From positions 45,198,618-45,262,617 of the forward strand of contig CM051027.1 in NCBI GenBank assembly GCA_027627225.1: a stretch of 64,000 bases of DNA, written 5' to 3'. Within the stretch, counting starts at the first letter, position 1. Every line of letters starts with the position of its first letter. This document shows, one piece after another, positions 34,301 through 46,300 of the stretch. The position numbers were made by a program, and so were the translations under genes. A model generated the notes under the pieces. That model was not told where the DNA came from. It saw only the letters and a program-made list of their open reading frames with translations, and did no database searches. Source of the DNA: Congeria kusceri (taxonomy: Eukaryota > Mollusca > Bivalvia > Myida > Dreissenidae).

Positions 34301-37300
34301 ACACAAATCCTGCGTCATTGTCGCATTTTTTCATCAAATGACTCAACAAAATTCCTTTGCGGATGCAAGTTCTGAAAACATGCATCAATTTCTATGGCAT
34401 TGAAATGACCCATATCTATGTGTCAGGGATCATATTATTTTCTGTTTTGCTGGTCTGAGACGGATTGGGTTCGAAAAAGACCGATTGAAATGACTGGTGT
34501 TTGGTCCAACCAGTTTTTTAAAACTTATCCAGTCACTATAAATCGTGATAATCCCCTGATTTCAATACACAATACACGCATTTTATGGCCCCAATGCATT
34601 GTAGGTGCGAACGCTGGTAGATCAGTAATGTGTGAATGACCCCAGTAGTGTCACTATCAATCGATAATTGGAGTGCTTTTGCTGTAGTTTGTTTCTGTGT
34701 AATATTACTGACACCGATCAGTCTCTGATGTCAACTTCACCACGATGAAATCGTGTCCAGTTACTATAGAGACTGATAATAGCAGCTGCATGTAATCCTC
34801 ATGGAAAACTAACTAATATTGTAGTAAAAACAGTTCAATACAATTACAGTTTATTTGTTAGTTGGCTTATTTCACGTTTATGAATATAGTTATATAATTT
34901 TAAAGTACAAAGTTACCATATGGTATTACATTATATTTTAACTTTAGTTCAACAAAACTCATATAACAGACATAGAAATAAAAAAATTATTGAATATTAA
35001 GGTATGGAAACTTTGTAGTTCATATTAATAATTAAAATACACAATTTTTAACATACCTTATTTTTCGGATACAGAATTGGCGTTTTTATTTTACTTTTTG
35101 AATTGCATAATCTTTAAAGTTTCGTGAAGTTAAAACTCACAAAAGACATAGAAATTAAAATTTATTGAAGTTTGAGGTGTGAAAACTGTGAAGATAATAG
35201 TTATAAAAATATGCATGTTCAGACATGCAACATTTTGGATACATTATGAGCGTAATCTGCGGACCTCAGGACCGATCGACTTTCTAGAAAAATGTGATAC
35301 CTACTATGGGTTTTGATGCTCAGAAATTTATTTTGTCATGATTTTGACTCCCGGAAATCCACATGCATACATTATGTTCACTTGCGAAAATATGGTACAT
35401 AGCGTCTTTCAAAGTTTATGACCTATTAATATTTACATATGATGTAAGATCAACCAATTGTAATGCAGTAAATAACTCCATTCAGATTGTTTCTCACCTT
35501 ATCCAATACACATGGTGGAGCTATAGTTCTATTTATGTCTGCATTATACAAACAATTATTTTTTCTGAGTAATTACATAATAATACTCAGTTAACTGACA
35601 GATTAATTGCACAACATTATGTAAGATTGGTTTAGGCAACACATAAAGGTTTTTTACACCTGCTCACAAAATACACAAAAAGTATAGTGAAACAGGTGCA
35701 AAGCTGAAAACAAAATGGCAGACATCTTGATTGTCCGTGAATGTTGGGTTCATTGTTTGCTATTTACTTTTGTTAAACTGAAATGAGTATTTTTTATTCT
35801 TAAGTCATGTTAATCATGATAATTATGACTACAAGTTTTCTGAATTAAATTTTATGTCATTTCCAAGAGAAAATTCATGTAGTGAAACTGAAAGTGAAAT
35901 TATAAGATCAGAAACATCCTGAGTAAATGTAAGTGGATTCCAATATAGTATTATAACTGACTCAGATAACTCTGGGGTTTTCTGCGCTTTGTTTTATGAA
36001 GCTAGAAATAATATATATTTTTGTTTAAGGTTTTCATACACTCATGGTCATAATGACAAATATGTCTATTTTTTTTCCCATCATAATCTACTATCAATAA
36101 GACACCGTGTTTAAAATTTTTAAGACTTTTTACCGTGTAATAAAAAAGTTATTAGCATTTTTGTAATGCCACCACCTTGGTAAAAAAAATTGCTCAAACG
36201 GACATGACCTCATATTAGAAAAAGCCACAAAACATGTTCATGTTTTTTATTTTCAGCACATTTTAAACTTCATAACAGTTACATGGACATCTATAAGCAG
36301 AATAATAACAACTGTGTGATGTTTATATAAACAATATAAAGAAAAAAATTAAAGTATGTACAGTGCCACTATCGAAAATAAGGACAAATTGAACTAACAT
36401 GAAAATTCGTGTCCATATTTTAATGTCAGTTGTGATCATATAGGTAAAGGCTTTAGTTGAATTTAGCCCATCAAAAAAATGTACATACATATGCAATTAA
36501 AATACCAAAAAAGTATGAACTTTCACCGTCATATAACAGAAATAATTGCAGCTAAAGTATACAGGGGTAGGTTTTGAATACCCAGTACAGTAACGTGCCA
36601 AATGCTGTTTTCAGTACATATCACAACTGAACATGTCACAAAACTTCATAAATTCTAATAAGCAGATTCCAATAACAGCTTGGTAACTTCAACTATTATT
36701 GAGACAACTACTACAACTAAATACTGAAAATTGTTACTATAATTAAGTATTAAAGTCGCTCTGAAAACAGGCGTCAGAGAAAACTAGAGTGGACACAAAT
36801 GCCAACATACAGGACCCATGGCATCCAATAAGTGAAATAATTATCCAACCATCTTTTAACCTAGTATTTACACAAAAACATACTGACATGCTTTTGTTGC
36901 AAAGAATAAAGTCATTTATAATTAATCCGGTAACAACAGTGGTTGAGGTTAAACAAATTACTAAGGTAAAACACAAGAAGAACTGAACAGTTTTAGTTTC
37001 TGTTGAACTAGCATATATCTCTTTATGTAGTTTAAAATTACATTTATTTCCATTTATTGTGTCGCCTGAAAAAGCGACATATAGGTGTTACTTTTGTTGG
37101 CGGTGTCGGTGTTGTCGGCGGCGGCGGCCCCTTTCGCTTGTCCGGAGCATAACTCTTAGACTATTAAGCTATCAACATGAAACTTCATAGGTAGATAGAT
37201 CTTATTTAGGGGAAGTGCAGTGCACAAGAATCGTTACTCTGCACCTCATACTTTTGGAGTTATTGCCCTTTGTTTATTTTCATACTTAATTTTTGTCCGG

Positions 37301-40300
37301 AGCATAACTCTAAGACTATGAAAGCTATCAACTTGAAGCTTCATAGGTAGATAGATCTGATTGAGTAGAAGTGCATTGCACAAGAACCGTTACTCTGCAG
37401 CACATACTTTTTGAGTTATTGCCCTTTGTTTATTTTCATACCTAATTTTTGTCTGGAGCATAACTCTAAGACTATGAAAGCTATCAATTTGAAACTTCAT
37501 AGGTAGACAGATCTGATTGAGGAGAAGTGCAGTGCACAAGAACAGTTACTCTGCACCTCATACTTTTGGAGTTATTGCCCTTTGTAATTTTTCATACTTA
37601 TTTTTGTGTTTTTTCTTTGCAATTAGCAGTGCTTTTGAAGATTTCAATAAATCTGTTAAAAAAAATTTGAGCATTAGCCTAAAGTGCTTCTTCATTTGGA
37701 TTCACGTAAGCTATCTGGCGTCAGGCGACACATCTGACTCGCGGAGTTCTAGTATACAATTGAAAAGACTATACATTATCATAATTATACATAAAATATA
37801 CAACTGAGTGATGTTAACAGCAATCATATATTGACAAATAAGCAAAAGTAACCCCTCTAAAAACAAATTCTAGCAGTTTTATGAAATGTGCTTTCAACTT
37901 CAAATTGAATTCTGGACTATTGTTCAAGGCCTTCAAGTGTATTTGACCCTCAACACAATGCAAAACTATAAACTTTTACTTTTACCGTCTCTAACTAGAA
38001 ATATATGCTGATCAATGAAGTATGGAAGAGTGGGTTTGAGAATTTACAACAGTTATTTGTAAAATAATATTTGTCAGACATATTTTAACTAACATTGTCA
38101 CAAACTCTAGTTTATTCAAATTTCTTACTTGATTAAGTTGAAATAAATCTTCAGTAGCTTTACATGTAATTTTGGATTAGATTAAACACTGAAACACCAA
38201 ACTTATTTGCTATTTAACTTAATACTTACTCAAAGTGTATCAGCAAATTTAAAACAAACTGTTGTAATTGCATGTTGTAGTCTTGCAAAAAATGTATTTT
38301 ACATTTGTATACAATATATTTAGTTAATGTTGTTGTGTTTGTAATATGAATAATATTTAACCAATATTAAATAATTAATAACTATGTTACAATTTATTTT
38401 GTTCATATAATAATCCATGAAGAAAACTTACTTCAAGCATGGTGACATGTCATTGCTGTCAAAGCAACATTTTCAAAAATTATCAAGTATTAATATAACT
38501 AAAAGATGATACTTAAAAGTGGATATCAAAACTTTTGTCAAAATGGTCTCAATAATGCAGATCATTAAATTAAATGTGTTCAATCAAAGAACAGAAGCAC
38601 TGTAATCTTGATGATTGTTGTTGGAAATCCTTCTTGTGCAATAGAGTTTCCCGGACGTATGTGTTCCTGTCAAAACTTGAACTGATGAACTGTTTTGTTT
38701 TTCTCAAAAGTCCATTGATGATTTGTCCAGAATAAGTTATAAATGTTGCCATTGATGTGACATCAGGAACCTGGGCCAGGGAGCTGCAAATACAAATAAA
38801 TAATTAAGTCTATATTGTATATGTACAAGTAAATGAAACTACATACACTGAGAACATTGCTCCATTTATTAGAATTTAGATGTAAAATGATGTATCATTT
38901 TGTTCAAATGTGAATCAGTTAACACAAACATTATAGGAATAAGTTGCAATATGTACAAATCAAACAACATTATAAATTATTATTATTTTTTTTTCAATAG
39001 AAAATGGTAATGAATGAGAACTGAATAAATACAAAATCATACCATTGTAATAATTCACGTATTATTGATGTTCATATATTTAACAAATAAAGGAATTCCA
39101 AGTACAACCATCATTGTCAAACAAACCTGTATGCAAGGTGGTGCAAATCAAGCCAGCTTCTCTTTAATTCAATTCATAACATGGATCATGTGTCTTGCAT
39201 TTATACAACACTATTCATGAGCCAACAGTCTCGATTCTGGCACCGATGTAGCTAGTAACATTCAAAGGAATAAAATGTTCCTTACAATATTGTCACCGAT
39301 ACAAATCCACGATAGCACTGTTTGCGATTGTAGATATTTTCAGAAATAAAAACAACAAAAAATTCCATAGTCCTTCATTAGGCTTCCACTTCAATCTAGA
39401 TTTAGTAACGTAGACTCATCGTTACCAATTACACCAGCATAGGGAACGTATCAACACACTCACTATGATCATCAAATACGTTCACGAGTCTTTTTGGTGG
39501 CACACTGTTTGTATTTAGACAATATATTTCACTGCTTATAAACTTACAAAGTAAACGATCATGGGCGCTGTCATTTTGATAATCACGAAGCCAAAACGCA
39601 ATATTTTTTATTTATGCTTAACAAATGAAATATACGTTAATTCTGTCAAATAATCACAGTTGCTAACCATAAAGTACATGTTTCATTTTAGTTTATGGTT
39701 TATTTACAAAAAAACACGATGTTTATTTATGTCACTTTTTGAGATTATCATCGTCCGACGTTGTTCCAAAATAGACAGAAAGACACCGATACGTTTACGA
39801 AATGAGTCGATATTACCTTATTTAATTTGTGTGCGAATACCTTAAGGTGAAAGTTAAACATCTGAAAGGACAATATTTGGCAGTGTGTATTAAATGTAGT
39901 TTGATGAATGACCCCCCAAATTTTCGAATTTCAAATGTCTCCCAAAATCCCATTGTGACCCCCATTTTAAGAATTTAAGGGAAACCCTGCATTGTAGAGG
40001 GTACGTATTGTGCATCATCACTAAGATCTCCCTGGGGTGAGAGGATATGTATTGTGCATCATCACTAAGATCTTCCTGCGGAAAGGATATGTATTATGCA
40101 TCATCACTAAGATCTCCCTGGGGAAAGGATATGTATTGTGCATCATCACTAAGATCTCCCTGGGGAAAGGGTATGTATTGTGCGTTGTCACTAAGATCAG
40201 TGGTGGGGTATTGTAGAGGATAGGTATTGTGCACAGTCGCATGTATCCCTGGGGCATTGTAGAGGGTATGTATTGTGCATCGTCACTAAGATCAGGGGTG

Positions 40301-43300
40301 GGGCATTGTAGAGGATAGGTATTGTGCATAGTCGCATGTATCCCTGGGGAGAGGGTATGTATTGTGCATCGTCACTAAGATCAGGGGTGGGGCATTGTAG
40401 AGGATAGGTATTGTGCATAGTCGCATGTATCCCTGGGTAGGTATTGGGCATAGTCACATGTATCCCTGGGGCATTGTAGAGGATATGTATTGTGCATCGT
40501 CACTAAGATCAGGGGTGGGGCATTGTAGAGGATAGGTATTGTGCACAGTCGCATGTATCCCTGGGTAGGTATTGTGCATAGTCACATGTATCCCTGGGGC
40601 ATTGTAAAGGGTATGTATTGTGCATCGTAACTAAGATCAGGGGTGGGGCATTGTAGAGGATAGGTATTGTGCATCGTCACTAAGATCAGGGGTGGGGCAT
40701 TGTAGAGGATAGGTATTGTGCACAGTCGCATGTATCCCTGGGGCATTGTAGAGGGTATGTATTGTGCATCGTCACTAAGATCAGGGGTGGGGCATTGTAG
40801 AGGATAGGTATTGTGCATAGTCGCATGTATCCCTGGGGCATTGTAGAGGGTATGTATTGTGCATCGTCACTAAGATCAGGGGTGGGGCATTGTAGAGGAT
40901 AGGTATTGTGCATAGTCGCATGTATCCCTGGGTAGGTATTGTGCACAGTCGCATGTATCCCTGGGGCATTGTAGAGGATATGTATTGTGCATCGTCACTA
41001 AGATTAGGGGTGGGGCATTGTAGAGGATAGGTATTGTGCATAGTCACATGTATCCCAGGGGCATTGTAGAGGATAGGTATTGTGCATAGTCACATGTATC
41101 CCTGGGGCATTGTAGAGGGTATGTATTGTGCATCGTCACTAAGATCAGGGGTGGGGCATTGTAGAGGATAGGTATTGTGCATAGTCGCATGTATCCCTGG
41201 GTCATTGTAGAGGATATGTATTGTGCATCGTCACTAAGATCAGGGGTGGGGCATTGTAGAGGATAGGTATTGTGCATAGTCACATATATCCCTGGGGCAT
41301 TGTAGAGGATATGTATTGTGCATCGTCACTAAGATCAGGGGTGGGGCATTGTAGAGGATAGGTATTGTGCATCGTCACTAAGATAAGGGGTGGGGCATTG
41401 TAGAGGATAGGTATTGTGCATAGTCGCATGTATCCCTGGGGCATTGTAGAGGGTATGTATTGTGCATTGTTGCTAAGATCAGGGGTGGGGTATTGTAGAG
41501 GATAGGTATTGTGCATAGTCGCATGTATCCCTGGGTAGGTATTGTGCATAGTCACATGTATCCCTGGGGAGAGGGTATGTATTGTGCATCGTCACTAAGA
41601 TCAGGGGTGGGGCATTGTAGAGGATAGGTATTGTGCATAGTCGCATTTATCCCTGGTTAGGTATTGTGCATAGTCACATGTATCCCTGGGGCATTGTAGA
41701 GGGTATGTATTGTGCATCGTCACTAAGATCAGGGGTGGGGCATTGTAGAGGATAGGTATTGTGCATAGTCGCATGTATCCCTGGGTAGGTATTGTGCATA
41801 GTCGTATGTATCCCTGGGTAGGTATTGTGCATAGTCGCATGTATCCCTGGGGCATTGTAGAGGGTATGTATTGTGCATCGTCACTAAGATCAGGGTGGGG
41901 CATTTTAGAGGATAGGTATTGTGCATAGTCGCATGTATCCCTGGGTAGGTATTGTGCACAGTCGCATGATCCCTGGGGCATTGTAGAGGGTATGTATTGT
42001 GCATCGTCACTAAGATCAGGGGTGGGGCATTGTAGAGGATAGGTATTGTGCATAGTCGCATGTATCCCTGGGTAGGTATTGTGCACAGTCGCATGTATCC
42101 CTGGGGCATTGTAGAGGGTATGTATTGTGCATCGTCACTAAGATCAGGGGTGGGGCATTGTAGAGGATAGGTATTGTGCATAGTCGCATGTATCCCTGGG
42201 GCATTGTAGAGGGTATGTATTGTGCATCGTCACTAAGATCAGGGGTGGGGCATTGTAGAGGATAGGTATTGTGCATAGTCGCATGTATCCTTGGGGCATT
42301 GTAGAGGGTATGTATTGTGCATCGTCACTAAGATAAGGGGTGGGGCATTGTAGAGGATAGGTATTGTGCATAGTCGCATGTATCCCTGGGGCATTGTAGA
42401 GGGTATGTATTGTGCATCGTCACTAAGATCAGGGGTGGGGCATTGTAGACGATAGGTATTGTGCATAGTCGCATGTATCCCTGGGGCATTGTAGAGGGTA
42501 TGTATTGTGCATCGTCACTAAGATCAGGAGTGGGGCATTGTAGAGGATTGGTATTGTGCATAGTCGCATGTATCCCTGGGTAGGTATTGTGCACAGTCGC
42601 ATGTATCCCTGGGGAGAGGGTATGTATTGTGCATCGTCACTAAGATCAGGGGTGGGGCATTGTAGAGGATAGGTATTGTGCATAGTCGCATGTATCCCTG
42701 GGTAGGTATTGTGCATAGTCACATGTATCCCTGGGTAGGTATTGTGCATAGTCACGTGTATCCCTGGGTAGGTATTGTGCATAGTCACATGTATCCCTGG
42801 GTAGGTATTGTGCATAGTCACATGTATCCCTGGGTAGGTATTGTGCATAGTCACATGTATCCCTGGGGCATTGTAGAGGGTATGTATTGTGCATTGTTGC
42901 TAAGATCAGGGGTGGGGCATTGTAGAGGATAGGTATTGTGCATAGTCGCATGTATCCCTGGGTAGGTATTGTGCATAGTCACATGTATCCCTGGGGCATT
43001 GTAGAGGGTATGTATTGTGCATCGTCGCTAAGATCAGGGGTGGGGCATTGTAGAGGATAGGTATTGTGCATAGTCGCATGTATCCCTGGGGAGAGGGTAT
43101 GTATTGTGCATCGTCACTAAGATCAGGGGTGGGGCATTGTAGAGGATATGTATTGTGCATCGTCACTAAGATCAGGGGTGGGGCATTGTAGAGGATAGGT
43201 ATTGTGCATAGTCGCATGTATCCCTGGGGAGAGGGTATGTATTGTGCATCGTCACTAAGATCAGGGGTGGGGCATTGTAGAGGATATGTATTGTGCATCG

Positions 43301-46300
43301 TCACTAAGATCAGGGGTGGGGCATTGTAGAGGATAGGTATTGTGCATAGTCGCATGTATCCCTGGGGAGAGGGTATGTATTGTGCATCGTCACTAAGATC
43401 AGGGGTGGGGCATTGTAGAGGATATGTATTGTGCATCGTCACTAAGATCAGGGGTGGGGCATTGTAGAGGATAGGTATTGTGCATAGACGCATGTATCCC
43501 TGGGGAGAGGGTATGTATTGTGCATCATCACTAAGATCAGGGGTGGGGCATTGTAGAGGATATGTATTGTGCATCGTCACTAAGATCAGGGGTGGGGCAT
43601 TGTAGAGGATAGATATTGTGCATAGTCGCATGTATCCCTGGGTAGATATTGGGCATAGTCACATGTATCCCTGGGGCATTGTAGAGGATATGTATTGTGC
43701 ATCGTCACTAAGATCAGGGGTGGGGCATTGTAGAGGATAGGTATTGTGCACAGTCGCATGTATCCCTGGGGCATTGTAGAGGGTATGTATTGTGCATCGT
43801 CACTAAGATCAGGGGTGGGGCATTGTAAATGATAGGTATTGTGCACAGTTGCATGTATCCCTGGGGCATTGTAGAGGGTATGTATTGTGCATCGTCACTA
43901 AGATCAGGGGTGGGGCATTGTAGAGGATCGGTATTGTGCATAGTCGCATGTATCCCTGGGGCATTGTAGAGGGTATGTATTGTGCATCGTCACTAAGATC
44001 AGGGGTGGGGCATTGTATAGGATAGGTATTGTGCATAGTTGCATTTATCCCTGGGGCATTGTAGAGGGTATGTATTGTGCATCGTCACTAAGATCAGGGG
44101 TGGGGCATTGTAGAGGATAGGTATTGTGCATAGTCACATGTATCCCAGGGGCATTGTAGAGGATAGGTATTGTGCATAGTCACATGTATCCCTGGGGCAT
44201 TGTAGAGGATATGTATTGTGCATCGTCACTAAGATCAGGGGTGGGGCATTGTAGAGGATAGGTATTGTGCACAGTCGCATGTATCCCTGGGGCATTGTAG
44301 AGGGTATGTATTGTGCATCGTCACTAAGATCAGGGGTGGGGCATTGTATAGGATATGTATTGTGCATAGTCGCATGTATCCCTGGGGCATTGTAGAGGGT
44401 ATGTATTGTGCATCGTCACTAAGATCAGGGGTGGGGCATTGTAGAGGATAGGTATTGTGCATAGTCACATGTATCCCTGGGGCATTGTAGAGGATAGGTA
44501 TTGTGCATAGTCACATGTATCCCTGGGGCATTGTAGAGGATATGTATTGTGCATCGTCACTAAGATCAGGGGTGGGGCATTGTAGAGGATAGGTATTGTG
44601 CACAGTCGCATGTATCCCTGGGGCATTGTAGAGGGTATGTATTGTGCATCGTCACTAAGATCAGGGTGGGGTATTGTAGAGGATAGGTATTGTGCATAGT
44701 CACATGTATCCCTGGGGCATTGTAGAGGATATGTATTGTGCATCGTCACTAAGATCAGGGGTGGGGCATTGTAGAGGATAGGTATTGTGCATAGTCGCAT
44801 GTATCCCTGGGGCATTGTAGAGGGTATGTATTGTGCATCGTCACTAAGATCAGGGGTGGGGTATTGTAGAGGATAGGTATTGTGCATAGTCGCATGTATC
44901 CCTGGGGCATTGTAGAGGGTATGTATTGTGCATCGTCACTAAGATCAGGGGTGGGGCATTGTAGAGGATAGGTATTGTGCATAGTCACATGTATCCCTGG
45001 GGCATTGTAGAGGGTATGTATTGTGCATCGTCACTAAGATCAGGGGTGGGGTATTGTAGAGGATAGGTATTGTGCATAGTCGCATGTATCCCTGGGGCAT
45101 TGTAGAGGGTATGTATTGTGCATCGTCACTAAGATCAGGAGTGGGGCATTGTAGAGGATTGGTATTGTGCATAGTCGCATGTATCCTTGGGGCATTGTAG
45201 AGGGTATGTATTGTGCATCGTCACTAAGATAAGGGGTGGGGCATTGTAGAGGATAGGTATTGTGCATAGTCGCATGTATCCCTGGGGCATTGTAGAGGGT
45301 ATGTATTGTGCATCGTCACTAAGATCAGGGGTGGGGCATTGTAGAGGATAGGTATTGTGCATAGTCACATGTATCCCTGGGGCATTGTAGAGGATATGTA
45401 TTGTGCATCGTCACTAAGATCAGGGGTGGGGCATTGTAGAGGATAGGTATTGTGCATAGTCGCATGTATCCCTGGGTCATTGTAGAGGATAGGTATTGTG
45501 CATAGTCACATGTATCCCTGGGTAGGTATTGTGCACAGTCACATGTATCCCTGGGGCATTGTAGAGGGTATGTATTGTGCATTGTTGCTAAGATCAGGTT
45601 TGGGCATTATAGAGTATAGGTATTGTGCATTGTCACATGTATCCCTGGAGCTTTGTTAGAGGGTACATATTGTGCATCATCATTAAGATAAGCGGTCGCA
45701 TGTATCAATGGGGCCTTGTAGTGGGAATATATTTTGCATTGTGGATACGATCAGGGGTGGATCATAGTAAATGGTATGTATCACTAAGGTCAGGGTTGGG
45801 GTATTGTAGAAGATACATATCTTGAAGATCAGGGTTGGTTTGTATCCATTGTACGATCAGGGGTGGATCATAGTAGATGGTATGTATCACTAAGGTCAGG
45901 GTTGGGGTATTGTAGAAGATACATATCTTGAAGATCAGGGTTGGTTTGTATCCATTGGACATTATACAGGTATTTATATTGTCGCTTCAGTGCAAAGTAA
46001 TGGATGCATACAATTTACCTGCTTTCATGGTTTAACAGTATTTACCAGTACAATGAATTTAAAATGACTTTCTTACATATTAAAGTGTTATTCTCCCACT
46101 ATTATTATACTATAAAAAGACAATAAAGAAACTGGCCTGAACAGAGAGTTAAGCAAAAAAGTTTTTGATGAAAGTTATTTAATCTTTTAAATTTCAGTCC
46201 CTAGTGGTCACTTTGCTACCCAATAAACATGAATGTACCAATAATACATTAGATATAGAGGCCTATTTGGTTATTTTTGTATTTAGTGTACATAGAATAC

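Larger units (their letters stand above)
34285..39989. mobile_element. 5.7-kb hAT-like insertion inside the minisatellite
   Basis: Inverted termini CAGGGTTTTCCCT (34285) and AGGGAAACCCTG (ends 39989), with one base of length difference. CATTGT, part of the array unit, is present on both sides (34279-34284 and 39990-39995), a 6-base target duplication. The array reads continuously across the excised interval. No transposase frame is recognised. The interior holds a nested TIR element (37060-37730) and an exon-like minus-strand frame (38570-38783), so it may be non-autonomous or degenerate. Confidence 0.78.

Noticed and set aside
40021..45582. Many 75-241-residue minus-strand frames ([20 protein letters not shown] type)
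   Set aside because: All are the reverse complement of the 95-bp array derived from the septin exon end; no start context, domain or codon signal.
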